A stretch of 17,106 bases of DNA from Casp-actino8 sp965659595 (GTDB lineage Bacteria > Actinomycetota > Acidimicrobiia > Acidimicrobiales > Ilumatobacteraceae), in the NCBI GenBank assembly GCA_965659595.1, contig CBFHWN010000043.1:1-17106 (forward strand), in the 5' to 3' direction. Every line of letters begins with the position of its first letter. Position 1 is the stretch's first letter. A program made the position numbers and the translations under genes. The notes under the pieces were generated by a model. It saw nothing but the letters and a program-made list of their open reading frames with translations, was not told the DNA's origin and made no database searches. Positions 1 to 7,549 of this stretch are shown in pieces.

Positions 1-195
1 CGCCAAGTCTTCCACCTTGCCGTCGGCGAGGTAGATACGCGTGTGGCAATAGTCGAGCGCACCCAAGAACGGGGCGTGCCCGTTCAAGAACGCGATCTCT
101 CCCCCACCCAAGGTGCGGGTGATCACCTGCGTGGCTTCACCCGAGAACAACACACGCTCGGGCGACACCACTTCCACGCGCATGGCGTCGGACAT
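1..195 (-). CDS. atpC: ATP synthase epsilon subunit, N-terminal part (cut by window edge)
   Basis: This gene encodes the epsilon subunit of the F1 central stalk, which couples rotation to catalysis and can restrain ATP hydrolysis. Only the first 65 residues are present; the frame is open to the left edge, so the C-terminal helical domain lies outside. The visible part is the N-terminal beta-sandwich domain. It starts MSDAMRVEVVSPERVLFSGE and carries the family pattern GGGEIAFLNGHAPFLG (about residues 30-45). The ATG at 195-193 shares its A with the atpD stop (TAATG), so translation is probably coupled to the beta subunit. This is the last ATP synthase gene of the operon, as is usual. The family call is firm; nothing can be said about the inhibitory C-terminal helices. 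Confidence 0.93.
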   Translation of the reverse strand, partial: MSDAMRVEVVSPERVLFSGEATQVITRTLGGGEIAFLNGHAPFLGALDYCHTRIYLADGKVEDLA

Positions 196-1628
196 TATGC
201 GTTCTCCTGCAATGCCTTGGCCTTGGCGTGCACCTGCTCGATGCCGCCCACGTTCAAGAACGCCTGCTCGGGCACGTTGTCGAGTTCACCGCGGAGGATG
301 GCGTCGAACGACTCGACGGTCTCTTCCACCGGCACGAACTCGCCTTCGATACCCGTGAACACCTTGGCCACGAAGAACGGCTGCGACAAGAACCGCTGGA
401 TCTTGCGAGCACGCGACACGGTCAGACGGTCCTCTTCCGAGAGTTCGTCGAGGCCGAGAATGGCGATGATGTCCTGCAGTTCCTTGTAGCGCTGGAGGGT
501 TTCCTGCACCTGACGGGCCACGTTGTAGTGACGCTCACCCACCACTTCGGGGGTGAGGATCGTCGACGTCGAGGCCAACGGGTCCACCGCAGGGTAGATA
601 CCGAGGGCGGCCACCTGACGGCTCAACTCGGTGGTCGCGTCGAGGTGGGTGAAGGTGGTGAACGGCGCCGGGTCGGTGTAGTCGTCGGCCGGCACGTACA
701 CGGCCTGCAGCGAGGTGATCGAACGACCACGAGTCGAGGTGATGCGCTCCTGCAGCTGGCCCATCTCGTCGGCCAACGTGGGCTGGTAACCCACGGCCGA
801 CGGCATGCGGCCGAGCAGGGTCGACACTTCGGAACCGGCCTGCACGAAACGGAAGATGTTGTCGACGAACAACAACACGTCCTGGTTCTGCACGTCACGG
901 AAGTACTCGGCCATGGTGAGGGCCGACAGAGCCACGCGCAGACGAACGCCCGGCGGCTCGTCCATCTGGCCGAACACCAGAGCGGCCTTTTCGAACACGC
1001 CCGACTCTTCCATCTCGAGACGAAGGTCGGTTCCCTCACGGGTGCGCTCGCCCACACCGGCGAACACCGACACACCACCGTGCTGCGAGGCAACACGGTT
1101 GATCATCTCGGTGATGAGCACGGTCTTGCCCACACCGGCGCCACCGAACAGGCCGATCTTTCCACCGGCGAGGTACGGAGTGAGAAGGTCGATCACCTTC
1201 ACACCGGTCACGAACATCTTCTTCTGCGGCTCGAGCGACGCGAAGTCGGGGGCCGGACGGTGGATCTCCCACCGCTCGATGTCGGCGAACTTGGCGTTGT
1301 CGTCGTCGAGAACTTCGCCCCACACGTTCCACACGTGGCCGAGCACTCGGTCGCCGACGGGCACCGTGATGCCACGACCGGTGTTGCGCACGGCGGTCCC
1401 GCGACGCAGACCGTCGGTGGGCTTCAAGCACACCGCACGCACACGACCGTCACCCAACTGCTGGGCAACCTCGGCCAGAACCTTCACGTCCTTGCCGTCG
1501 ATGGTCACGGTGAACTCGAGCGCCGTGTTGAGCTCGGGCAGCGCACCGCGGGGGAACTCGACGTCGATCACCGGTCCGGCGATACCGACGACTCGTCCGT
1601 CCTTCAGTTCGTTCTCTGTCATGGTCAT
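195..1628 (-). CDS. atpD: ATP synthase beta subunit (catalytic)
   Basis: This is the catalytic beta subunit of F1, which makes ATP from ADP and phosphate at the alpha/beta interfaces. The 477-residue protein is full length. It has the Walker A motif GGAGVGKT (residues 162-169), the GERTREG segment, the Walker B strand LLFVDNIFRF, and an intact DELSEED loop followed by RLTVSRARKIQRF. Two in-frame ATG codons lie six bases apart (1628 and 1622). The first has an AGGAG ribosome-binding site 8 bases upstream (1637-1641) and is preferred. The gene follows atpG directly, its ribosome site lying just after the atpG stop, and overlaps atpC by one base. All catalytic motifs are present, so it should be active. 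Confidence 0.98.
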   Translation of the reverse strand: MTMTENELKDGRVVGIAGPVIDVEFPRGALPELNTALEFTVTIDGKDVKVLAEVAQQLGDGRVRAVCLKPTDGLRRGTAVRNTGRGITVPVGDRVLGHVWNVWGEVLDDDNAKFADIERWEIHRPAPDFASLEPQKKMFVTGVKVIDLLTPYLAGGKIGLFGGAGVGKTVLITEMINRVASQHGGVSVFAGVGERTREGTDLRLEMEESGVFEKAALVFGQMDEPPGVRLRVALSALTMAEYFRDVQNQDVLLFVDNIFRFVQAGSEVSTLLGRMPSAVGYQPTLADEMGQLQERITSTRGRSITSLQAVYVPADDYTDPAPFTTFTHLDATTELSRQVAALGIYPAVDPLASTSTILTPEVVGERHYNVARQVQETLQRYKELQDIIAILGLDELSEEDRLTVSRARKIQRFLSQPFFVAKVFTGIEGEFVPVEETVESFDAILRGELDNVPEQAFLNVGGIEQVHAKAKALQENA

Positions 1629-1636
1629 GGCTATGT

Positions 1637-1641
1637 CTCCT
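1637..1641 (-). promoter_or_regulatory. Ribosome-binding site of atpD
   Basis: AGGAG lies 8 bases before the ATG at 1628 and 14 before the in-frame ATG at 1622, which favours the upstream start. It sits within a 12-base block, TAGGAGACATAG (minus strand, 1642 to 1631), repeated exactly upstream of atpE. Confidence 0.75.
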
Positions 1642-1643
1642 AC

Positions 1644-2618
1644 TCAGAGGCCGTTGTGGACCGAGGCGAAAAGTTCTGCGTCACCGATCGGTCCGAGGTC
1701 GATGAGATGTGTGGTCTTCGAATCACCCGACAGCGCCTCGGCACCGCCGACGATCTCCATGATCTCGGTGGTGATGGCGTCCTGGCGGGCACGGTTCATG
1801 ATGCGCGAGAGGCTCTTGATGAGTTCTTCGGCGTTGTCGGTCGCGCTCTTCATGGCGCGCTGACGGAACGCGTGCTCGCTGGCGGCCGCATTGAGAAGCG
1901 CCGCGTAGATACGGGCTTCCACGTAGCGCGGAAGCAACGTGTCGAGAATGGCCGACGGATCGGGCTCGTACTCGTAATCGGCGCCCGCACCATCGGTGCC
2001 CGGCTTGCCGTCGCCACCTTCCACCACCGAACGCTCGAGCGGAACGAGCGGTCGTAACACCACTTCTTGCGAACCGGCGGTGATGAAACGCGTGTACACG
2101 AGCACGACCTTGTCGACCGCGCCACTCGCATACAGCTTCACGACGTGCTGACCGATTTCCTTCGCGTTGGCGTAGCCCGGCTGATCGGAGAAACCGGCGA
2201 AACCCTGTTCGAGGTTGTAACCGCGAAAGCGGAAGTAGCCCTCGGCCTTACGGCCGACCGGCACGATCGTGTAACCACGACCAGCCTGCACATCGACCTT
2301 GATCTCGGCCTCGGTCGCTCGCAACACGCCGGCGTTGTAGCCGCCGCACAGACCACGGTCGGCGGTGATCGCCACGTAGCACACGTTCTGAATGGCGTCG
2401 CGGCCGGTGAGCAACGGACTGTCGCTCGACGCGCCACCCGCAGCCAAGTCACGCACCACTTCAGTGATCTGCTCCGAGTACGGCACGGCGGCCTGAACGC
2501 GCTGCTGCGCCTTGACGATTCGCGACGCCGCGATGAGTTCCATCGCGCGCGTGATCTTCTTGGTCGCCTGGACGCTGCGAATGCGTCCGCGCAGAATTCG
2601 TTCCTGTCCACCAGCCAT
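1644..2618 (-). CDS. atpG: ATP synthase gamma subunit
   Basis: This is the gamma subunit, the rotating shaft that transmits c-ring rotation into the alpha3beta3 head. The 324-residue protein begins with the conserved N-terminal helix (GRIRSVQATKKITRAMELIA, residues 11-30). It has the DRGLCGGYN motif (87-95) and ends with the universal C-terminal helix region (SEHAFRQRAMKSATDNAEEL). It is somewhat longer than the roughly 290 residues usual in proteobacteria. The extra length is mostly a Gly/Asp/Glu-rich loop at about residues 199-218, a position where actinobacterial gamma subunits commonly carry an acidic insertion. GGAG lies 9 bases before the ATG, inside the last codons of atpA; only 6 bases separate the two genes. 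Confidence 0.97.
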   Translation of the reverse strand: MAGGQERILRGRIRSVQATKKITRAMELIAASRIVKAQQRVQAAVPYSEQITEVVRDLAAGGASSDSPLLTGRDAIQNVCYVAITADRGLCGGYNAGVLRATEAEIKVDVQAGRGYTIVPVGRKAEGYFRFRGYNLEQGFAGFSDQPGYANAKEIGQHVVKLYASGAVDKVVLVYTRFITAGSQEVVLRPLVPLERSVVEGGDGKPGTDGAGADYEYEPDPSAILDTLLPRYVEARIYAALLNAAASEHAFRQRAMKSATDNAEELIKSLSRIMNRARQDAITTEIMEIVGGAEALSGDSKTTHLIDLGPIGDAELFASVHNGL

Positions 2619-2624
2619 GGGTGA

Positions 2625-4217
2625 TTACTCCGTCGCCAACGTCTTGTTCGACTGTGCGTCGCCCACCTGCTCGGCGTCGCTGGCCGCTTCATTGGCCTTG
2701 GCCGCTGCAGCTGACGAAGCCATGAACTGATCCTTGAACGACTGCACCACCGAACCGAGATCGTCGGGCAGACCCTTCGAACGGATGTCGGCGAGCATCG
2801 CTCCGTGGCGGCTGCGCATGTGCTCGAGCAGTTCGCTCTCGAAACGACGAACATCGGACACCGGAACATCGTCGAGGTAGCCCTTGGTGCCGGCGAAAAT
2901 CGACACGACCTGCTCCTCGACCGCCATCGGCGAGTTGAGCGGCTGCTTCAACAGTTCGACGAGGCGGTAACCACGCTCGAGCTGTGCCTTCGACACGGCG
3001 TCGAGTTCGGAACCGAAAGTGGCGAACGCTTCGAGCTCACGGAACTGCGCGAGGTCGAGCTTCAGCGTTCCGGCCACACCCTTCATCGACTTGATCTGCG
3101 CCGCACCACCCACGCGCGACACCGAGATGCCCACGTCGACGGCCGGACGCACACCCGACTTGAAGAGGTTGTCCTGCAGATACACCTGACCGTCGGTGAT
3201 CGAGATCACGTTGGTGGGAATGAAGGCCGACACGTCGCCCGCCTTCGTTTCGATGATCGGCAATGCGGTGAGCGAACCGGCGCCGTTCTCGTCGGACAGC
3301 TTGGCCGCACGCTCGAGCAGACGGCTGTGCAAGTAGAACACGTCGCCGGGATACGCCTCACGGCCCGGAGGACGACGCAGCAAAAGCGACATCTGGCGAT
3401 ACGCCTCGGCCTGCTTCGACAAGTCGTCGTACACCACGAGAGCGTGCTCGGAGTTCTCCATCCAGTGCTGGCCCATCGCGCAACCGGCATACGGGGCCAA
3501 GTACTTGAACGGTGCCGAGTCGGCGGCTGACGCCACCACGACCACCGTGTACTCCATGGCTCCGGCCTGACGCAGAACTTCCACCGTCTGCGCAACCGTG
3601 GATCCCTTCAGACCCACCGCCACGTAGATGCACTTCACACCCTGACCCTTTTGGTTGATGATCGTGTCGATCGCCACCGTGGTCTTGCCGGTCTTTCGGT
3701 CGCCGATGATGAGCTCACGCTGACCACGGCCGATCGGGGTCATGGCGTCGATGGCCTTGATACCCGTCTGCAGCGGCTCGTGCACGGGCTTACGACCCAT
3801 GATGCCGGGCGCCTGAATTTCCATACGGCGCTGCTGGACGCCGACGAGCGGACCCTTACCGTCGATCGGATTGCCGAGCGCGTCGACCACACGGCCGAGC
3901 ACACCGTCACCGACCGGCATCGAGAGAATCTCGCCGGTGGCCTTCACGGTCTGGCCTTCTTCGATGGCATCGGCATCGCCGAGCACCACCGAACCGATCG
4001 AATCCTCGTCGAGGTTGAGAGCGAGACCCTTCGTGCCGTCTTCGAACTCAAGGAGCTCGTTCACGGCGCAGTCGGGCAAGCCCGACACGCGGGCGATGCC
4101 GTCACCGACTTCGGTGACACGGCCGACCGTGCGGGCCTCGAGCGACGGCGTGAAGCCTTCGAGGTTCTTCTTGATCGCCGATGCAATGTCGGCTGCTGAG
4201 AGTGTGAGCTCTGCCAT
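2625..4217 (-). CDS. atpA: ATP synthase alpha subunit
   Basis: This is the alpha subunit of F1, which binds nucleotide non-catalytically and completes the catalytic sites of beta. The 530-residue protein has the N-terminal helix that contacts delta (about residues 1-25), the beta-barrel domain, and the Walker A motif GDRKTGKT (172-179). The usual Gln of GDRQTGKT is Lys here, a substitution also seen in other actinobacteria. The C-terminus carries an Ala/Ser-rich tail of about 30 residues beyond the conserved helical domain, probably disordered. Initiation is at ATG 4217, 21 bases after the atpH stop, with only a weak purine-rich ribosome site (AAAGAGA). Confidence 0.98.
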   Translation of the reverse strand: MAELTLSAADIASAIKKNLEGFTPSLEARTVGRVTEVGDGIARVSGLPDCAVNELLEFEDGTKGLALNLDEDSIGSVVLGDADAIEEGQTVKATGEILSMPVGDGVLGRVVDALGNPIDGKGPLVGVQQRRMEIQAPGIMGRKPVHEPLQTGIKAIDAMTPIGRGQRELIIGDRKTGKTTVAIDTIINQKGQGVKCIYVAVGLKGSTVAQTVEVLRQAGAMEYTVVVVASAADSAPFKYLAPYAGCAMGQHWMENSEHALVVYDDLSKQAEAYRQMSLLLRRPPGREAYPGDVFYLHSRLLERAAKLSDENGAGSLTALPIIETKAGDVSAFIPTNVISITDGQVYLQDNLFKSGVRPAVDVGISVSRVGGAAQIKSMKGVAGTLKLDLAQFRELEAFATFGSELDAVSKAQLERGYRLVELLKQPLNSPMAVEEQVVSIFAGTKGYLDDVPVSDVRRFESELLEHMRSRHGAMLADIRSKGLPDDLGSVVQSFKDQFMASSAAAAKANEAASDAEQVGDAQSNKTLATE

Positions 4218-4238
4218 GTGATTCTCTTTTCGTGCCTA

Positions 4239-4766
4239 CTAGAGCCGGCTCTTGACGTTGTCGAGACGAGTACGAACGCTGCCGTCGATCACCGTGTCGC
4301 CCACGGTGGCAACGAGGCCACCGAGAACGCTCGGGTCGACGACGACCTTCAGATTGAGTTCTTTGCCCGTGGCATTCGACAGGGCCGCCTTCAAGCGAGC
4401 CTGCTGATCGGCGCTCAGCGCCACCGCGCTGCGCACGAGTGCCACGTCGAGCTGCTTCGACGACGAAGCCCGCTGCACCAACTTGTCGATGATGGCCGGA
4501 AGATCACGGCCACGACCCGAACCCACGACCATGCCGATGAGTTGAGTGGTGGTGGATGTCGCCTTGCCGCCGAGCAGCGACTCGACCACGGCCTGACGCT
4601 TGTCGGCCGGGATCATCTCGTCGGTGAGCGTGTTGCGGAGCTGATCGCTCGACTCGAACGAGCGAGCGAAACGGAACAGTTCGTCCTCGACCTCGTCGAG
4701 TGTTCCCTCGGCGCGAGCGATCTCGAAGAGCGCCCGTGCGTAACCGTCGATACGTGCGTCGCTCAT
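4239..4766 (-). CDS. atpH: ATP synthase delta subunit (free-standing)
   Basis: This is the delta subunit (OSCP equivalent), which ties the peripheral b stalk to the top of F1. The 175-residue protein opens with the N-terminal helical-bundle signature (DGYARALFEIA, residues 7-17) and ends with the C-terminal domain (LGGLVATVGDTVIDGSVRTRL). It has the normal size for a single delta subunit, so it is not the mycobacterial b-delta fusion. Its ATG (4766-4764) overlaps the atpF stop as ATGA, and AAGGTGGG lies 8-10 bases upstream, so it is likely translated by re-initiation after atpF. Confidence 0.95.
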   Translation of the reverse strand: MSDARIDGYARALFEIARAEGTLDEVEDELFRFARSFESSDQLRNTLTDEMIPADKRQAVVESLLGGKATSTTTQLIGMVVGSGRGRDLPAIIDKLVQRASSSKQLDVALVRSAVALSADQQARLKAALSNATGKELNLKVVVDPSVLGGLVATVGDTVIDGSVRTRLDNVKSRL

Positions 4767-5299
4767 CGTGATGCACCCACCTTTGCGATGAAGTTCTCCA
4801 CCAGCGACTGCTGAGTGGAATCGTCGAGCACCGAAGCGATCACACGATCGGTGGCGACAGTGGCAAGGCGACCAATCTCGGTGCGCAACTCGTCGGAACC
4901 ACGAGCGGCGGCCGCAGCGATGTCGGCCTCGGCCTTGGCTTCCATGTCGGCCACTTCGGCGGTGAGGCGACCGCGCCCTTCGGAGAGCAACGCATCGGCC
5001 TGCGACTGAGCGTCGGCCATGAGACGAGCCTTCTCACTGGCGATGTCGCCGAGAGCCTGACGGATCTTCGCGGCATCGGCCTCGGCCTGAGCGAGATCGC
5101 CCTGCGACGCATCGAGCTCTTTTTGAATGCGCTCGGTACGGGCGGCCAGAGCCTTCTTGAACTGCGGGAGCGCGAACTTGTAGAGCGCACCGAAGATCAC
5201 GAGCGACGAAATTCCGCCGTAGATGATCTCGGGCAGTTCGGGCCAGATCCACGACGGCGACTCAGCCGGATCGACGGCGAACAAAGTCATGTAGTTCAT
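4763..5299 (-). CDS. atpF: ATP synthase b subunit (second b-type gene)
   Basis: This is a peripheral-stalk b subunit: one N-terminal membrane helix followed by a long charged coiled coil that reaches F1. The 178-residue protein has a short N-terminal stretch, a membrane helix at about residues 26-45, the basic/proline hinge (KFALPQFKKAL) and then an Ala/Glu/Asp-rich helix to the end, typical of AtpF. AGGAG lies 7 bases before the ATG at 5299; another in-frame ATG (codon 4) has no comparable site. The start overlaps the upstream b' stop by one base (TGATG) and the stop overlaps atpH (ATGA). It probably pairs with the upstream b-type protein, as b and b' do in cyanobacteria. Which of the two is the ancestral b is not decidable here. 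Confidence 0.93.
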   Translation of the reverse strand: MNYMTLFAVDPAESPSWIWPELPEIIYGGISSLVIFGALYKFALPQFKKALAARTERIQKELDASQGDLAQAEADAAKIRQALGDIASEKARLMADAQSQADALLSEGRGRLTAEVADMEAKAEADIAAAAARGSDELRTEIGRLATVATDRVIASVLDDSTQQSLVENFIAKVGASR

Positions 5300-5961
5300 C
5301 AGCGAACTCCTGCACTCATGGCGTCGGCAACAGCACGGGAAACCGCCGCCTGGTCGGGTCGCTGACCGGTGGCCGCCTCGACGGCACTCGCCACCACGTC
5401 ACCCACGGCGCTCTCGATCTGGCCGCGCACCGCCGCCTTGGCGGCGTCGGCCTCACGCAGAGCCGCTTCACGCTTGGCGTTGATGCGGTCGTTGGTGGCC
5501 GAGATGGCGGCCTGACGCTCCGACTCGAGAGTCGCACGAGCCGCATCGACCACCTTGGCCGCATCGGCCTTGGCCGACGCAACGGCCGCTTCGTACTGCG
5601 CCACTTCACTGCGGGCAGAACTACGGGCGGCGTCGGCGTTCTCGTGGCCTTCGCGGATCGAGTTGTAGCGGGCGTCCATGCCCTTCTTCAGACGCGGGAA
5701 CAAGAAGAAACGCATGAGCAGCGCGAACACGATGAACGCGCTAGCACTCCAGACGAGCTCCTTCATCTCGGGCATGATCGGGCTCGGGCCCGCACCACAC
5801 TCCGACTGAGGGATCTTGTCGGCGTTCTTGGCTTCTTCTGATTCCGGTTCGAAGAGGCATTCGGACGGGGAAATGAGCTTCTCTTCGCCGGATTCTCCTC
5901 CGGCTCGGAGCAACTCCACCCGTACCTCGCCACTCGCTTGGATGACGACGGCTGTCAGCAC
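5299..5961 (-). CDS. ATP synthase b'-type subunit with N-terminal extension
   Basis: This is a second peripheral-stalk subunit of the b/b' family, lying directly after atpE. With the start chosen here (GTG at 5961) it has 220 residues. An acidic N-terminal stretch of about 62 residues contains two cysteines (about positions 35 and 55, each in the triplet SEC). It is followed by MPEMKELVW, a membrane helix (about 68-88), the basic hinge FPRLKKGMDAR, and an Ala/Glu/Lys/Arg-rich coiled coil. AAGGAG lies 5 bases before this GTG; an in-frame TTG at 5994 would add 11 residues but has no ribosome site near it. An ATG at the MPEM point would give a standard-length b, but also lacks a clear ribosome site. 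In b subunits the N-terminus faces the periplasm, so the extension should be extracytoplasmic. Membership in the b family is firm; the extension's role is unknown. Confidence 0.88.
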   Translation of the reverse strand: MLTAVVIQASGEVRVELLRAGGESGEEKLISPSECLFEPESEEAKNADKIPQSECGAGPSPIMPEMKELVWSASAFIVFALLMRFFLFPRLKKGMDARYNSIREGHENADAARSSARSEVAQYEAAVASAKADAAKVVDAARATLESERQAAISATNDRINAKREAALREADAAKAAVRGQIESAVGDVVASAVEAATGQRPDQAAVSRAVADAMSAGVR

Positions 5962-5966
5962 GTCAA

Positions 5967-5972
5967 CTCCTT
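5967..5972 (-). promoter_or_regulatory. Ribosome-binding site deciding the b' start
   Basis: AAGGAG is separated by five bases (TTGAC) from GTG 5961-5959. This is the strongest ribosome site in the atpE-b' gap. It lies downstream of the alternative TTG at 5994, so it argues for the GTG start. Confidence 0.7.
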
Positions 5973-6002
5973 GTGGATCGATGGATGACGACAAATTTCG
6001 GA

Positions 6003-6266
6003 TCAGAGGCCGATGAGGATGAACACCACGAAGCCGATGAGGGCAAGCGCTTCGGTGAAGGCGATACCCAAGAACATCGTGGTGCGGACCATGCCGGCAG
6101 CCTCGGGCTGGCGAGCCATGGCCTCGACCGACTTACCAACGAGGTAACCGATACCGATGCCAGGTCCGATGGCGGCGAGGCCGTAGGCGAAACCGGCCGA
6201 GCTGGCGGCCTCAGCGGCCTTGAGTTCGTCACCGGTGATGGCGGCGAGTGCAGCAAGTGCTTCCAT
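6003..6266 (-). CDS. atpE: ATP synthase c subunit (proton-binding ring)
   Basis: This is subunit c, which forms the rotating membrane ring of Fo. The 87-residue protein has two membrane helices joined by the polar loop ARQPEA (51-56). The first helix has the glycine-rich packing motif GPGIGIG (34-40). The second carries the ion-binding carboxylate Glu72 (FTEALALIG). By alignment with the sodium-type Ilyobacter c subunit, the Gln ligand of helix 1 is Ile39 here and the residue after the Glu is Ala, not Ser/Thr. Proton rather than sodium coupling is therefore expected. The N-terminus is about ten residues longer than in mycobacteria. AGGAG lies 9 bases before the ATG, suiting a subunit needed in many copies. 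Confidence 0.97.
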   Translation of the reverse strand: MEALAALAAITGDELKAAEAASSAGFAYGLAAIGPGIGIGYLVGKSVEAMARQPEAAGMVRTTMFLGIAFTEALALIGFVVFILIGL

Positions 6267-6275
6267 TTTCTATGT

Positions 6276-6280
6276 CTCCT
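6276..6280 (-). promoter_or_regulatory. Ribosome-binding site of atpE
   Basis: AGGAG lies 9 bases before the atpE ATG. It sits within TAGGAGACATAG (minus strand, 6281 to 6270), the same 12 bases that precede atpD. The 56-base atpB-atpE gap holds nothing else I can identify. Confidence 0.75.
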
Positions 6281-6322
6281 ATGTGCTGTTAGTGAGAAGG
6301 GTTGATACGAAACGGGGGTGGA

Positions 6323-7081
6323 TCAGTGCTCGGGGTGAGCGGCTCCACCGATGTAGACGGCGGTCAGGATCGTGAAGATGTAGGCCTGCAAGAAGGCCAC
6401 CAACACTTCGAACGCCGTCAAGAACATGAGCATGAACATCGGCAACACACCCACCGGGATGAGCGCCGGGTTGCCCTCGGCCTGGAAGAGAGCTTCCGAC
6501 AACAAGGCGAAGGTCACGAGCAAGATGTGACCGGCGAGCATGTTGGCGAAGAGTCGCACCGTGAGCGAGAACGGACGCACGAGGAACGTCGAGATGAACT
6601 CGATCGGCGTCACGAGAATGTAGAGAGCCTTCGGAACTCCGGGCGGGAAGAGCGAGTTCTTCAGGTAGCCGATGCCCTGGTGCTTGAAGCCGGTGCCGAT
6701 GAACACGACCCACACGAGCAGCGACAAGAAAAGCGGCAACGCCATACGAGCGGTGGCCGGCATCTGAATGATCGGAATCACGCCCGGCACGTTGCAGAGA
6801 TAGATGAAGGTGAAGATGCTGAGAAGGAACGGTGTCCAGCCGAGGCCGTCGCGACCCATGGTCTGCATGACGATGCCGTTCTCGATGAACTCGACCACCG
6901 ACTCGGCGAAGTTACGCACGCCCTTCGGCGCCGTCTTGTGGTCCTTACGGCCAGCCAACAAGAACACGATCGTGCCGATGAGCGCAGCAGCGACCGCGAT
7001 GAGCGCGATCTTGTTGAACGACGGGAAGAGATCCTTCCAACGCAGGATCTCGTTGATCGGCGGGAACTCGAGTGCGATCAC
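6323..7081 (-). CDS. atpB: ATP synthase a subunit
   Basis: This is subunit a, the membrane stator that provides the two half-channels for protons next to the c ring. The 252-residue protein has five or six hydrophobic helices. It carries the defining motif SLTVRLFANMLAGH (about 172-185), in which Arg176 corresponds to the essential arginine (Arg210 in E. coli). The motif NGI (68-70) and the C-terminal helix with QAYIFTILTAVYIG are also typical. The start is GTG at 7081, with GAAGGA about 9 bases upstream; no in-frame ATG is nearby. It lies 18 bases after the atpI-like gene and 56 before atpE. Confidence 0.97.
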   Translation of the reverse strand: MIALEFPPINEILRWKDLFPSFNKIALIAVAAALIGTIVFLLAGRKDHKTAPKGVRNFAESVVEFIENGIVMQTMGRDGLGWTPFLLSIFTFIYLCNVPGVIPIIQMPATARMALPLFLSLLVWVVFIGTGFKHQGIGYLKNSLFPPGVPKALYILVTPIEFISTFLVRPFSLTVRLFANMLAGHILLVTFALLSEALFQAEGNPALIPVGVLPMFMLMFLTAFEVLVAFLQAYIFTILTAVYIGGAAHPEH

Positions 7082-7099
7082 AGTGATGGGTCCTTCGGG

Positions 7100-7549
7100 T
7101 TAAACGTTCTTCTTGGGCTTGAGAGCTGGGAATGCGAGCGAGGCGGCCACGTAGCGCATCTCCCAGACCAGAAGTCCGAGGTGCGTCACGATGATGGTCA
7201 ATCCGAGGGCCGTGAGTGAAATCCAGGAGGCGTCTCGGACGAGAATCACAGCCAGGAAAATCAGGCCGAGGCGGGCCAGGTAGCCGAACAGGACGGCGCC
7301 CATCATGAGGCCGAGCGAAATGCGGGCCGTCACGGCCACGAGGCCGGCGGCGAAGAAGAAGTTCACGAGCACGAGAGCGATGCCGTAAAGCGACGAGAAC
7401 ACTCCGTCGAGACCGGCGAACACGGCGCACACCGCCACGATGACCGGGGCCACGTAGGTGCCCCGCTTGATGATGTCGAGCGAGACCGTGATCTCGGGGG
7501 CGTCACCCTCGAGACGGGTGGTGATCGGGCTCGGCTCGGTGGTCATCAC
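7100..7549 (-). CDS. atpI: AtpI-like membrane protein (ATP synthase I family)
   Basis: This small four-helix membrane protein lies immediately upstream of atpB, where actinobacteria carry an AtpI-type gene (Rv1303 in M. tuberculosis). The 149-residue protein has a polar N-terminus of about 28 residues, hydrophobic segments at about 30-48, 52-73, 81-103 and 108-130, and a basic tail (KPKK). Members of the family are thought to assist assembly of the c ring or a subunit, or Mg2+ supply; no catalytic residues are expected. The upstream gene ends in GTGATG, so either the GTG at 7549 or the ATG at 7546 could be the start. Both overlap the atpZ-like stop, implying coupling. Identity rests on topology and position more than on sequence motifs. 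Confidence 0.75.
   Translation of the reverse strand: MMTTEPSPITTRLEGDAPEITVSLDIIKRGTYVAPVIVAVCAVFAGLDGVFSSLYGIALVLVNFFFAAGLVAVTARISLGLMMGAVLFGYLARLGLIFLAVILVRDASWISLTALGLTIIVTHLGLLVWEMRYVAASLAFPALKPKKNV

Noticed and set aside
228..2057. Long plus-strand open frame (about 600 codons) opposite atpD and atpG
   Set aside because: Its His/Arg/Glu-rich product resembles no family, and it is the antisense shadow of two clear conserved genes in GC-rich DNA.
5962..5994. TTG at 5994 as start of the b' subunit
   Set aside because: It has no ribosome site upstream, while AAGGAG is correctly placed before the GTG at 5961.
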